Assembly: GCA_013388565.1 (NCBI GenBank)
Contig: JACAEZ010000092.1
Coordinates: forward strand, 1 to 10,124
DNA length: 10,124 bases
Reading direction: 5' to 3'
From: Campylobacterales bacterium
GTDB taxonomy: Bacteria > Campylobacterota > Campylobacteria > Campylobacterales > JACAEZ01
The translations under genes and the position numbers were made by a program. Below the pieces are notes generated by a model. That model did no database searches. It was not told where the DNA came from and saw only the letters and a program-made list of their open reading frames with translations. Shown piece by piece: positions 1 to 7,433 of the stretch (the first letter of the stretch is position 1; the number at the start of each line of letters is the position of its first letter).

Positions 1-681
1 ATCAGAGTTTTTATTTATAATTTCAGCTAAAACACCAATCCCACTCCCAGAACCATTTGATATTTTAACACTCTCTAAAGTTACATCATGAATACCATCA
101 ACTGCTTTAAATGTTAAAGACACAGCCGAAACTGCACCAGTAATTCTTTGCCCTGTCTCTATTCTAGCATGTCCAATTTTATCTGAACTTGTAGGCCCAA
201 TATTTACTTTTACTGTTTGATTTGAATATGCACCAACTTGGAACTGTTTACCTGTATATTGACCTGAAAGTAGTGCTTGACCATTATATGATGTAGTTGA
301 AGCAATATTATCAAGCTCTTCCAAAAGTCTTGTAACATCTGCTTGAAGTGCTTTTCTTGTATCTGTTGTTTGCCCATCTTGTGCAGCTTGAGTCGCTTTT
401 ACTTTAATTGTTTCTATAATTTTTACTTGTTCATCCATCGCTTTATCAGCAATTTGCACAATCCCAATTGCATCATTTGCATTTAAAATAGCCTGCCCCA
501 ACGAACTTGCTTGATTTCTAAGACTATCCGCGATAGCCATACCAGAAGCATCATCTGCTGCTTTATTTATTCTCAAACCAGAACTAAGTTTCTCTAACGA
601 GTTAGCCAAACTTCTGTTGTTCATTATACTCGATGTGTGTGCATTCATTGCACTAACATTTGTATTTATTCTAAAACTCAT
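1..681 (-). CDS. flaA: Flagellin, N-terminal part (runs off the window)
   Basis: Major filament subunit, exported through the flagellar type III apparatus and polymerised outside the cell. The visible 227 codons begin [15 protein letters not shown] and contain the conserved D0/D1 helices, including [20 protein letters not shown] (about residues 28-47) and the D1 helix ending near residue 150. Variable-domain sequence follows from about residue 150, and the conserved C-terminal helices lie outside the window. Residues 86-104 carry the Campylobacter/Helicobacter-type segment [15 protein letters not shown] in place of the TLR5-recognised segment of enteric flagellins. The ATG at 681 is preceded by AAAGGAG six bases upstream, then by a CsrA-type hairpin and a sigma-28 promoter. 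The gene is divergent from topA. The family assignment is certain. The flaA symbol (versus flaB or fliC) is a guess, because epsilonproteobacteria often carry several flagellin genes. Confidence 0.95.
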   Translation of the reverse strand, partial: MSFRINTNVSAMNAHTSSIMNNRSLANSLEKLSSGLRINKAADDASGMAIADSLRNQASSLGQAILNANDAIGIVQIADKAMDEQVKIIETIKVKATQAAQDGQTTDTRKALQADVTRLLEELDNIASTTSYNGQALLSGQYTGKQFQVGAYSNQTVKVNIGPTSSDKIGHARIETGQRITGAVSAVSLTFKAVDGIHDVTLESVKISNGSGSGIGVLAEIINKNSD

Positions 682-687
682 CTTAAA

Positions 688-694
688 CTCCTTT
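688..694 (-). promoter_or_regulatory. Flagellin ribosome binding site, probable second CsrA contact
   Basis: AAAGGAG on the minus strand, six bases before the ATG at 681, is a strong Shine-Dalgarno sequence. Its GGA (691-689) lies 28 bases from the GGA of the upstream hairpin loop (719-717). That spacing is compatible with one CsrA dimer bridging both sites and blocking ribosome entry. The bridging model is inference from CsrA biology. Confidence 0.7.
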
Positions 695-705
695 TAAGAA
701 CTTTT

Positions 706-731
706 TACTAGATACATCCTTGTATCTAGTA
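706..731 (-). promoter_or_regulatory. Leader hairpin with perfect CsrA-binding motif
   Basis: The segment is a perfect inverted repeat: 11-bp arms (731-721 and 716-706, mRNA sense TACTAGATACA / TGTATCTAGTA) around the four-base loop AGGA. The bases at 725-714 read ATACAAGGATGT on the mRNA strand. This agrees at all 12 positions with the SELEX-derived CsrA consensus RUACARGGAUGU, with GGA in the loop as CsrA prefers. The hairpin ends 24 bases before the flagellin ATG, and the Shine-Dalgarno region supplies a second GGA. CsrA is known to repress flaA translation in Campylobacter and is antagonised by FliW, so translational control of this flagellin by CsrA is the natural inference. Confidence 0.8.
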
Positions 732-734
732 AGT

Positions 735-761
735 AAATCGTCATAAAAAAAATAAACTTTA
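735..761 (-). promoter_or_regulatory. Sigma-28 (FliA) promoter of the flagellin gene
   Basis: Reading the minus strand, TAAAGTTT (761-754) is followed by exactly 11 bases and then GACGATTT (742-735). The enterobacterial sigma-28 consensus is TAAAGTTT-N11-GCCGATAA, so the -35 matches perfectly and the -10 matches in five of eight positions, including the core CGAT. Late flagellin genes are the classic FliA targets. The start of transcription should lie near 731-726, placing the leader hairpin at or very near the mRNA 5' end. The transcription start is inferred, not seen. Confidence 0.8.
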
Positions 762-807
762 AATTTTTATGTTAGAATTTCACAAAATTTATAAATGACA
801 ATTTAAC

Positions 808-822
808 GAGGATTAAAAATTG
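808..822 (+). promoter_or_regulatory. topA ribosome binding site and TTG start
   Basis: GAGGA at 808-812 lies seven bases before TTG at 820. The reading frame from this TTG gives MKNLVVVESPAKAKTI, the normal N-terminus of bacterial TopA, and no ATG in frame is better placed. This pair therefore decides the start. Possible -10 boxes upstream are TAGAAT (773-778) and TATAAA (790-795), but neither has a convincing -35, so I do not call a promoter separately. Confidence 0.75.
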
Positions 823-3033
823 AAAAATTTAGTAGTAGTGGAGTCTCCAGCAAAAGCTAAAACTATAAAAAGTTTTTTAGGTAAAGAGTATGAAGTAGTG
901 GCTTCTAAAGGGCATATTAGAGATTTGCCAAAGAGTACATTTGGGATAAAAATCGAAAATGGTGAATTTATTCCAGAGTATAAAATCGAAAAAGACCACA
1001 GTGAACTTGTAAAAGAGTTAAAGCGACTCTCAAAAGAGTGCAATACAATATATATCGCAACGGACGAAGATAGAGAGGGTGAGGCTATTGGTTTTCATAT
1101 AGCTGAAGCCATTGGCAAAGACCCAAAAAAGTTGCCTCGAATAGTCTTTCATGAAATAACTAAAAAAGCAATCCTTCACTCACTAGAAAATCCACGAAAT
1201 ATAGATATAGATAAAGTAAATGCCCAACAAACAAGAAGACTTCTTGATAGAATTGTTGGATATAAATTAAGCCCACTTTTATCATCTAAAATTCAAAGAG
1301 GGCTTAGTGCAGGTAGAGTGCAAAGCTCATCTTTAAAGATAGTCGTTGATAGAGAAAAAGAGATAAGAGCATTTATAGCTGAAGAGTATCATGTAATCAA
1401 TGCGATATTTAACAAACAAATTTAGTCTGTTTTAGTCGAATATGAAGATAAAAAAATCGATAAAATGGATATAAAAACAACCACTCAAGCGGAAGATATT
1501 ATAAAAAACATCAAAGATTTAGAGTATATTGTAGAGAGTATTGAAAATAAAAACCGAAAAACTTCAACTCCTCCTCCGTTTATGACCTCCACACTTCAAC
1601 AAACAGCTTCTAGCCAATTAGGTTTTAGTCCCAAAAGAACTATGCAAATAGCTCAAAAACTATACGAAGGGGTTAGCACAGACCAAGGCATCATGGGGGT
1701 TATTACATACATGAGGACTGATAGCTTAAATCTAGCTACGGAGGCGGTTGATAGTGCTAGAGAGTTTATAGAAAAGAGCTTTGGCAAAAAGTATCTCCCA
1801 AAATCTGCAAAAAACTACTCTACAAAATCAAAATCGGCACAAGAGGCTCATGAGGCTATAAGACCTACAAGAGTTGATTTCACTCCAGCCTTGGCTTCAA
1901 AATATATAAAAGATGAAGAGTTAAAACTTTATACACTAATTTATAATCGATTTATCGCCTCTCAAATGGAAGATGCGATTTTTGAGTTGCAAAATATAAT
2001 ATTTTCTTCAAGCAAAGCAAAATTTAAAGCAAATGGCAAAAAGTTGTTTTTTGATGGATTTTATAAACTCTTAGGAAGTGATGATAAAGATAAACTGTTG
2101 CCACATGTTGAGGTAAATTCAAAAGCTCTCTTGTCAGATATTACCGATACAAAAAGTTTCACAGAGCCACCATCAAGATATTCAGAGGCTAGTTTGATTA
2201 AAAAGCTTGAGTCTTTGGGTATTGGCAGACCATCGACTTATGCACCGACAATTTCGATACTTCAAACAAGAGAGTATATTTCGATAGATAAAAAACAAAT
2301 CGTTCCAACAGAGATTGCTTTTAAAGTGATTGAACTTTTAGAAGAAAATTTTGATGAGATTGTAAATAGCGATTTTACTGCTAAGATGGAAGAGGAGTTA
2401 GATGAGATTAGCGAAAATAAAAAAGATTGGCAACATGTTTTAAAAGAGTTTTATGAGCCATTCATGAAGAAAATCGAAAGTGGAAAAAGTAACATAAAAA
2501 GCCAAAAAGTTGTCATTCCAACTGGTGAATTTTGTCCAAAATGTGGGTTAGAGCTTGTTAAAAGAGGTGGTAGATTTGGCGAATTTATCGCTTGTAGCGG
2601 TTATCCAAAATGCAAATATACAAAACCAACTGAAAATAGTGAAAGTACAAAAAGTGAAATTGTAAAAAGTGATGTCAAATGCGATAAATGCGGAGCGGAG
2701 ATGATTGTCAAAGGTGGCAAAAGAGGTGAATTTTTGGCTTGTTCAAACTATCCTGATTGTAAAAACACAAAACCACTCAAAGAACCAAAAAGTTTAGAGG
2801 TAAAATGTCCTGAATGTGGCGGAAATATTTTACAACGAAGCTCTAAAAGAGGTGCATTTTTTGGCTGTTCAAATTATCCTGATTGTAACTTTATCACAAA
2901 ATTTGAACCAGTAAATGAGCCCAAATGCCCTGAATGTGGTTACATGATGGCTAAAAAAACATATAGAGGCAAAAATGTATTTGAATGTATAAAATGCAAA
3001 ACAAGAGTTGATAATCATGAGTCAAACAGTTAA
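820..3033 (+). pseudogene. topA: DNA topoisomerase I, interrupted by an in-frame amber codon
   Basis: Type IA topoisomerase that relaxes negative supercoils through a 5'-phosphotyrosine intermediate. The toprim domain (about residues 1-115) has E8 and the metal triad D82-x-D84-x-E86. AQQTRRLLDRIVGY (135-148) and GLSAGRVQS (161-169) are also present. The active tyrosine is Y297 in ITYMRTDS, and LGIGRPSTYA follows. Four C-terminal zinc-ribbon repeats sit at about residues 572-598, 621-647, 663-689 and 703-726, the first three of them CxxC...CxxYPxC. Codon 202 (1423-1425) is TAG, yet the frame continues without shift to TAA at 3031-3033, giving about 737 sense codons, the usual epsilonproteobacterial length. 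The 201-residue upstream piece has toprim but no tyrosine, and the downstream piece (first ATG 1465) has the tyrosine but no toprim, so neither should work alone. Possible causes are a recent nonsense mutation, a sequencing error or stop-codon readthrough. The family is certain; the functional status is not. Confidence 0.9.
1423..1425 (+). other. In-frame TAG inside topA
   Basis: The local codons are aaa-caa-att-TAG-tct-gtt. Sequence on both sides is conserved topA (EEYHVINAIFNK before, VLVEYEDKKIDKMDI after), with no insertion or deletion. Related proteins tend to have Glu here as I recall the family, so a single GAG to TAG change explains it. The next ATG in frame is 1465, about 40 bases on, and has no clear Shine-Dalgarno sequence. 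No other gene here contains an in-frame TAG, which argues against a general code change. Confidence 0.9.
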
Positions 3034-3550
3034 AATAGGGGTCATCTCCGATTTGCATAAAAAACATGGCAGAACAAAAAAGGTTTGCGAACTACTGCTA
3101 GAAAATGGGTGTGAATACTTTATTTGTGCTGGAGATGTTGTTTTAAAAGAGAATTTAGATGTTTTAAAAGAGACAAAAAAGCCCTATGTTTGTGTGTTTG
3201 GCAATAACGATTATGAACTGTTTGGAATTGATGGATACAATATTTTTAAAGAGCCACACTATTTTAAGATACGACAGACAAAATTTAAGCTAATGCACCA
3301 CCCATTTTATATGTCCGCTGATAGTGATGTGATTGTTTTTGGTCACACTCACTATTTTGAGGTTGATTTTAAAAGCGGTGTTTTATTTTTAAACCCAGGG
3401 GAGGTGTGTGCTAGAAATAAAGATTTAAGCGAATGTGTAATGCTTGAAATTGAAAGTGATAAATATAAAGTTACATATTTTAGTAGAACAATAAAAACTA
3501 CAAAGTGGAATGAAAAAAGTATAGAGTTTTTAAAACATATACACCGATAA
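3017..3550 (+). CDS. YfcE/MJ0936-family metallophosphoesterase
   Basis: Small calcineurin-like phosphoesterase (PF12850 type), 177 residues, predicted cytoplasmic and dinuclear-metal dependent. The ligand motifs appear in order: D12-x-H14 (GVISDLH), G39-D40 (CAGDVV), G62-N-N-D65 (VFGNND), H94-H95 (LMHH) and G109-H-T-H112 (VFGHTH), followed by LFLNPGEV. Family members hydrolyse phosphodiesters such as model substrates or cyclic nucleotides; the physiological substrate here is unknown. I chose ATG 3017 over the TTG at 3008 because the family N-terminus begins just before KIGVISD. The start overlaps the topA end by 17 bases, and no good Shine-Dalgarno is visible, so translation probably depends on ribosomes finishing topA. 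The topA stop codon could therefore also reduce this gene's expression. It converges with aroK with 11 bases between stop codons. Confidence 0.85.
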   Translation: MSQTVKIGVISDLHKKHGRTKKVCELLLENGCEYFICAGDVVLKENLDVLKETKKPYVCVFGNNDYELFGIDGYNIFKEPHYFKIRQTKFKLMHHPFYMSADSDVIVFGHTHYFEVDFKSGVLFLNPGEVCARNKDLSECVMLEIESDKYKVTYFSRTIKTTKWNEKSIEFLKHIHR

Positions 3551-3561
3551 TAAATTATTAT

Positions 3562-4053
3562 TTAAAGTATCTGTTCTATCACTTCATCGACAGTTTTTGA
3601 GCCATCTACTATTTTTGTGGCTACACTTTTATAAAGTGCTACTCTATGTTCATAAAGTTCTCTTGCTTTTGAATTGTCTTTAAATAGGGGTCGTTTGTCT
3701 ATTTCAGCACCTGAAAGTCTTTTTACAATCTGTTCAAAGTCAACATCTAAATATATGACATCACCTATTTCAGATAGTTTTATATATTTTTCAACATATA
3801 TAAAACCTCCGCCACATGAAATTACACTGCTTTTTACACTACTTTTAAGCCAATTTGCACATTCTAATTCGAGGTTTCTAAAGTGATTTTCTCCATAAAG
3901 TTCAAAAATATTTTTAATATATTTATTTTCACTGCTCTCTATTAAATTATCAGTATCTAAAAAATATTTTCCAACTCTTTTGCTTAAAGCTCTTCCAACA
4001 GTACTTTTACCACATCCCATGAAACCTATTAGTAAAATATTTTTATTCAACAT
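3562..4053 (-). CDS. aroK: Shikimate kinase
   Basis: Phosphorylates shikimate at the 3-hydroxyl with ATP, the fifth step of the chorismate pathway, in the cytoplasm. At 163 residues it has the normal family length. Visible motifs are the Walker A loop GFMGCGKST (about residues 10-18), the shikimate-binding DTD (33-35), HFRNLE, the CGGG turn, the lid arginine in KRPLF and the adenine-site R-x-x-x-Y (HRVALY). The ATG at 4053 lies inside the end of the upstream AMIN gene (11-base overlap), consistent with translational coupling as last gene of the recA-to-aroK block. Downstream genes use chorismate: the mqnD-like gene in this window belongs to a chorismate-fed menaquinone route, although it is on the other strand. 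Aro proteins in this family rarely mislead, so the call is firm. Confidence 0.95.
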   Translation of the reverse strand: MLNKNILLIGFMGCGKSTVGRALSKRVGKYFLDTDNLIESSENKYIKNIFELYGENHFRNLELECANWLKSSVKSSVISCGGGFIYVEKYIKLSEIGDVIYLDVDFEQIVKRLSGAEIDKRPLFKDNSKARELYEHRVALYKSVATKIVDGSKTVDEVIEQIL

Positions 4054-4666
4054 TTATTTTATATCCATAATCTGTTTTTGAAATTTTATATCTATATTGT
4101 CCATCTAACTCTATGACAAATCTATAAAAATCTGTATGATTTCCTATGATAACCTCTTTAAATGGTAAAAACTGTAATTTATAACTTTTGCTATTAAATT
4201 GAGTATTTTTTTGAAAATCACATACTATTTTCATGGGGTCAGTTAGTGCAAATTCTCTTAAAAGGGTATCTTTTGTAAAAATTTCAAAAGAGTTTTTTTC
4301 TATAGAAAAAGCTAAAGAGTCATTTACTTTTATATATTTTTCAGTAGATTTTTTGTTCTCTTCTTTTATCTCATCTTTATTTTCTACATCTTGAGATATA
4401 AGTATTGGAAAATGCCAATCTATATCTTTATCTAGTTTTAAGATTTTTCTATCAATAGAACCATCTAAATTTTGATATTCGATAACAAAAGATTTGATTT
4501 TTCTAGCACTATTTGGTAGGTTTATAGACTCTTTAGATAAAAAGTCTTTCTTAGGTACTTCATTTGTAGTAACACCATTTTTTTTTGAATCCATGATAAA
4601 TTCAAATGGGTTTTCTCTAGCATAAATGAGTAGCAAAAAAATATACAGTAAAAAAAATATTTTCAA
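4043..4666 (-). CDS. Exported AMIN-domain protein
   Basis: Probable periplasmic protein of 207 residues. I take TTG at 4666 as the start: GGAG lies seven bases upstream (4677-4674), it follows the upstream stop (4668-4670) directly, and it yields MKIFFLLYIFLLLIYA, a good signal peptide. The ATG at 4717 would put 17 polar residues before that signal and overlap the neighbour by 50 bases. The middle (about residues 30-110) is Lys/Glu rich and probably disordered. The last 85 residues, with SFEIFTKDTLLREFAL, PMKIVCDF, KVVI-type beta strands and a closing YGYKINVE, have the look of an AMIN domain, which in other proteins binds peptidoglycan or directs proteins to the envelope. The AMIN call is from pattern and from its position matching HP0156/Cj1670-type genes next to aroK; the specific role is unknown. 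Confidence 0.75.
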   Translation of the reverse strand: MKIFFLLYIFLLLIYARENPFEFIMDSKKNGVTTNEVPKKDFLSKESINLPNSARKIKSFVIEYQNLDGSIDRKILKLDKDIDWHFPILISQDVENKDEIKEENKKSTEKYIKVNDSLAFSIEKNSFEIFTKDTLLREFALTDPMKIVCDFQKNTQFNSKSYKLQFLPFKEVIIGNHTDFYRFVIELDGQYRYKISKTDYGYKINVE

Positions 4667-4667
4667 A

Positions 4668-4937
4668 TTAAGGCTCCAATTGTTTAAGCTCAAAATACTC
4701 TTTTTGAAGTTTTGCATTCTCTTCTTTATATTTTGCTATCTCATTTAATAACTGTTCATGTTCATAATCTAAATTTAAAAGAACCTCTACAGAGTTTGTT
4801 CCAAAAAGTAAATTCCCAACATATACACCAAGCGATAATACTAACATGAATAAAAATAGTATTTTTAGCAAAAAAGGTGTAATTGCTACACCCTTTTTAC
4901 TATCTTGTTCGCCTAAATCTTTTAATAACTCTTCCAT
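4668..4937 (-). CDS. FtsB/DivIC-like septum formation initiator protein
   Basis: An 89-residue single-pass membrane protein. A polar N-terminus (about 1-20) is followed by one hydrophobic segment (about 21-46, LLKILFLFMLVLSLGVYVG) and a coiled-coil (about 55-87, rich in E, K, L and N heptads). This is the architecture of FtsB/DivIC, which form part of the FtsQLB divisome complex with the coiled coil in the periplasm. Similarity is architectural rather than motif-based, as usual for this family. It lies 13 bases after eno and ends one base before the AMIN start, so it is probably cotranscribed with both. No clear Shine-Dalgarno precedes the ATG at 4937. Another small coiled-coil membrane protein cannot be excluded. 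Confidence 0.7.
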   Translation of the reverse strand: MEELLKDLGEQDSKKGVAITPFLLKILFLFMLVLSLGVYVGNLLFGTNSVEVLLNLDYEHEQLLNEIAKYKEENAKLQKEYFELKQLEP

Positions 4938-4950
4938 GAATACAATGATA

Positions 4951-6222
4951 TTATTTAAATAAATCTTTACCTAAATATTCACAAATTTGAAGCTCTCTTT
5001 GAATTTCAAGAAGTCTGTTATATTTTGCTGTTCTTTCACCTCTAGCAGTTGAACCAGTTTTTATCTCACCTGTATTTAATGCCACTGCAAAATCAGCTAT
5101 AAAGCTATCTTCGCTTTCACCACTTCTATGGCTCATGATACATTTATACCCATTTCTTTGAGCAAGTCTTACAGTTTGCATAGTTTCACTCACAGAACCT
5201 ATTTGGTTTGGTTTGATTAATATCGCATTACCGACACCTTGTTTAATCCCTTCAGCCAAAATAGAAGCATTTGTAACAAATAAATCATCCCCAACCAATT
5301 GAACTTTATCACCCAATTTTTCAGTTAACAGTTTCCAACCAGCCCAATCATCTTCACTCAAACCATCTTCGATAGATACGATTGGATATTTTGAACATAA
5401 ACTTACATAATATTCAACCATCTCTTCACTTGTCAAAGTTCTATTTTCAGACTCTAATTTATATTTTCCATCTTCAGTGTAAAGCTCACTACTTGCAACA
5501 TCTAAAGCGATTGCTACTTGCTCACCAGCTTTATAACCAGCTTTTTCGATTGCTTGAATGATTACTTGAATTGGCTCTTCATTATTTTTAAGATTTGGAG
5601 CAAAACCACCCTCATCACCAAGAGCAGTTGTTTCACCCATATCACCGATGATTTTTTTCAAAACATGATAGATTTCAGCACTAGCTCGCAAAGCTTCATC
5701 AAATGTTTCAAATCCAACAGGCATAATCATGTACTCTTGAAAATTAACACTATTATTTGCATGAGCTCCACCGTTTATAATGTTTAACATTGGTACTGGA
5801 ATAGTCAAAGCATTTGCTCCACCTAAATATCTATAAAGTGGCATTCTAAGGCTTTTTGCAGCAGCTCTTGCAACTGCCATAGATACACCTAAAACAGCAT
5901 TTGCACCTAAATTTGAGTAGTTGTTTGTACCATCAAGCTCTTTCATGATAGCATCGATTTCTGCTTGATTGTATGGGCTAAGTCCTACAATTTCATCAGC
6001 TATATTTACATTTATATTTTCACAAGCTTTTAAAACACCTTTACCGCCATATCTTTCATCTTTGTCTCTAAGTTCAAGAGCCTCTTTTTTACCAGTACTA
6101 GCACCACTTGGAACAATCGCACTCTCTTTTGTACCGTCACTCAAAGTAACAGTAGCTCTAACAGTAGGATTACCTCTACTATCCATAACCTCATCAGCAT
6201 AAACATTATCAATATAAACCAT
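4951..6222 (-). CDS. eno: Enolase (phosphopyruvate hydratase)
   Basis: Interconverts 2-phosphoglycerate and phosphoenolpyruvate in glycolysis and gluconeogenesis; PEP also feeds the shikimate pathway that aroK, three genes downstream, belongs to. The protein is full length at 423 residues. Key segments are MDSRGNPTV (13-21), the catalytic loop [10 protein letters not shown] (39-48), NGGAHANN (150-157), GDEGGFAPN with the general acid E204, magnesium ligands D241, E285 and D312, the catalytic base K337 in [15 protein letters not shown] and [10 protein letters not shown]. The ATG at 6222 follows AAAAGGGG. It lies 67 bases after recA and may have its own promoter in that gap. Confidence 0.98.
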   Translation of the reverse strand: MVYIDNVYADEVMDSRGNPTVRATVTLSDGTKESAIVPSGASTGKKEALELRDKDERYGGKGVLKACENINVNIADEIVGLSPYNQAEIDAIMKELDGTNNYSNLGANAVLGVSMAVARAAAKSLRMPLYRYLGGANALTIPVPMLNIINGGAHANNSVNFQEYMIMPVGFETFDEALRASAEIYHVLKKIIGDMGETTALGDEGGFAPNLKNNEEPIQVIIQAIEKAGYKAGEQVAIALDVASSELYTEDGKYKLESENRTLTSEEMVEYYVSLCSKYPIVSIEDGLSEDDWAGWKLLTEKLGDKVQLVGDDLFVTNASILAEGIKQGVGNAILIKPNQIGSVSETMQTVRLAQRNGYKCIMSHRSGESEDSFIADFAVALNTGEIKTGSTARGERTAKYNRLLEIQRELQICEYLGKDLFK

Positions 6223-6260
6223 GAAAACCCCTTTTCTTTAAATTTAAATATTTTATCAAA

Positions 6261-6266
6261 ATTATA
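6261..6266 (-). promoter_or_regulatory. Possible -10 box for eno
   Basis: TATAAT on the minus strand sits in the 67-base recA-eno gap, about 38 bases before the eno ATG. The region is nearly pure A+T with no -35, as usual for epsilonproteobacterial vegetative promoters, so such hexamers arise easily by chance. The alternative is readthrough from recA. Confidence 0.35.
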
Positions 6267-6289
6267 TTATCAAATTATCTCTAAAATTT

Positions 6290-7348
6290 TTATTCACTTA
6301 ACATAGAATAGTCATCTAAAGGTGTATCTTCATCAATACCAAATAGTGTTTCATTAACACCTAAAGCATCTTTTACATCTTTTTGTATAGCATTGAAAAT
6401 TTCTACATTATCTTTTAAAAATGTTTTAGAGTTCTCTTTACCTTGACCCAATTTTTGGTCTTTGTAGCTAAACCATGCACCACTTTTATCAATAATATCA
6501 AGTTTTACACCATAATCAATTAATTCACCCTCTTTTGATATACCCTCACCATACATGATGTCAAATTCTGCTTGTCTAAATGGAGGAGCTACTTTATTTT
6601 TTACAACTTTAACTTTTGTTCTATTACCTATTAATGTTTCACCCTGTTTTAAAGAGGCTATTTTTCTAACATCAAGTCTAACTGAAGCATAAAATTTCAA
6701 AGCATTTCCACCTGTTGTAGTCTCTGGACTACCGTATCCCATCATACCTATTTTCATTCTTATTTGGTTTATAAATATGATAGTTGTATTCATTTTATGC
6801 ACGATACCAGTAAGTTTTCTTAAAGCATGACTCATAAGTCTTGCTTGAAGTCCTACATGTTGGTCACCCATATCACCATCGATTTCAGCTTTTGGAGTAA
6901 GAGCTGCAACAGAATCTATAACAATCAAATCAACAGCACCACTTCTAGCCACTGTCTCAACAATCTCTAAAGCTTGTTCGCCATAATCTGGTTGAGATAC
7001 TAACAAATTTTCTATATCAACACCCAATTTTTTTGCATATCCAACATCAAGTGCATGTTCAGCATCAATAAAAGCACAAATACCACCACTTTTTTGACAT
7101 TCTGCGACTATTTGAAGAGCTATTGTAGTTTTACCAGAACTCTCTGGTCCAAAAACCTCTATCATTCTACCTTTTGGAACACCACCAATTCCTAAAGCCA
7201 TATCTAAGCCAATTGAACCTGTACTTATAGAATCTATTGGCTCCACCTCTTTATCTCCAAGTCTAACTAATGTCCCTTTTCCAAAGGATTTATCTAGCTG
7301 TTTAAGTGCTAATTCAATCGCTTTTTGTTTTTTATCATCAAGTGCCAT
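6290..7348 (-). CDS. recA: Recombinase A
   Basis: DNA-dependent ATPase that forms filaments on single-stranded DNA and drives homologous strand exchange. Full length, 352 residues. The Walker A loop is GPESSGKTT (67-75), with IDAEHALD at 94-101 and Walker [11 protein letters not shown] at 141-150. The L1/L2 DNA-binding region follows, with [19 protein letters not shown] and [12 protein letters not shown], and the C-terminal tail is acidic ([14 protein letters not shown]). The ATG at 7348 has a weak AAGG upstream and a TATAAT 30 bases upstream. It is the first gene of the recA, eno, FtsB-like, AMIN, aroK run. No LexA-type operator is visible, consistent with the general lack of a LexA SOS system in epsilonproteobacteria. 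Confidence 0.98.
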   Translation of the reverse strand: MALDDKKQKAIELALKQLDKSFGKGTLVRLGDKEVEPIDSISTGSIGLDMALGIGGVPKGRMIEVFGPESSGKTTIALQIVAECQKSGGICAFIDAEHALDVGYAKKLGVDIENLLVSQPDYGEQALEIVETVARSGAVDLIVIDSVAALTPKAEIDGDMGDQHVGLQARLMSHALRKLTGIVHKMNTTIIFINQIRMKIGMMGYGSPETTTGGNALKFYASVRLDVRKIASLKQGETLIGNRTKVKVVKNKVAPPFRQAEFDIMYGEGISKEGELIDYGVKLDIIDKSGAWFSYKDQKLGQGKENSKTFLKDNVEIFNAIQKDVKDALGVNETLFGIDEDTPLDDYSMLSE

Positions 7349-7377
7349 TAATTGCCTTATTAAAAAATTTATCCAAA

Positions 7378-7383
7378 ATTATA
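7378..7383 (-). promoter_or_regulatory. Probable -10 box of the recA promoter
   Basis: A perfect TATAAT on the minus strand lies about 30 bases before the recA ATG, inside the 85-base divergent gap to the mqnD-like gene. T-rich stretches lie upstream and no -35 is seen, the pattern of epsilonproteobacterial sigma-70 promoters. The predicted leader is about 20-25 bases. Assignment is by position and hexamer match only. Confidence 0.55.
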
Positions 7384-7405
7384 CCTTTTTTCGATAAAAT
7401 CTACC

Positions 7406-7411
7406 TATAAA
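7406..7411 (+). promoter_or_regulatory. Possible -10 box for the mqnD-fliQ-murB unit
   Basis: TATAAA lies 22 bases before the ATG at 7434, with a T tract (7385-7391) about 15-20 bases upstream. It would fire back-to-back with the recA -10 only 22 bases away. In such A+T-rich DNA this is suggestive only. AAAGAG at 7424-7429 is the likely ribosome binding site. Confidence 0.4.
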
Positions 7412-7433
7412 AATTAAAAAATTAAAGAGTTAT

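Noticed and set aside
813..1043. Minus-strand open frame of 76 codons over the topA start
   Set aside because: It is antisense to the conserved toprim coding sequence and has no ribosome binding site or family likeness.
1381..1470. Programmed frameshift in topA
   Set aside because: Both halves are in the same frame; the only interruption is a stop codon.
3008..3016. TTG 3008 as the phosphoesterase start
   Set aside because: ATG 3017 is only three codons later and gives a normal family N-terminus.
3547..3561. Perfect A+T palindrome ATAATAA-A-TTATTAT between two convergent genes, as a bidirectional terminator
   Set aside because: It has no G-C pairs, the loop would be too small, and such palindromes are common in DNA this A+T-rich.
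4667..4717. ATG 4717 as the AMIN-protein start
   Set aside because: It overlaps the upstream gene by 50 bases and buries the signal peptide; TTG 4666 has a Shine-Dalgarno sequence at the right distance.
5518..6202. Plus-strand open frames inside eno (5518-5787 and 5969-6202)
   Set aside because: They are antisense shadows of a highly conserved enzyme, without ribosome binding sites or recognisable protein features.
7349..7433. LexA/SOS operator in front of recA
   Set aside because: No CTGT-N8-ACAG or GAAC/GTTC-type palindrome is visible in the divergent gap.
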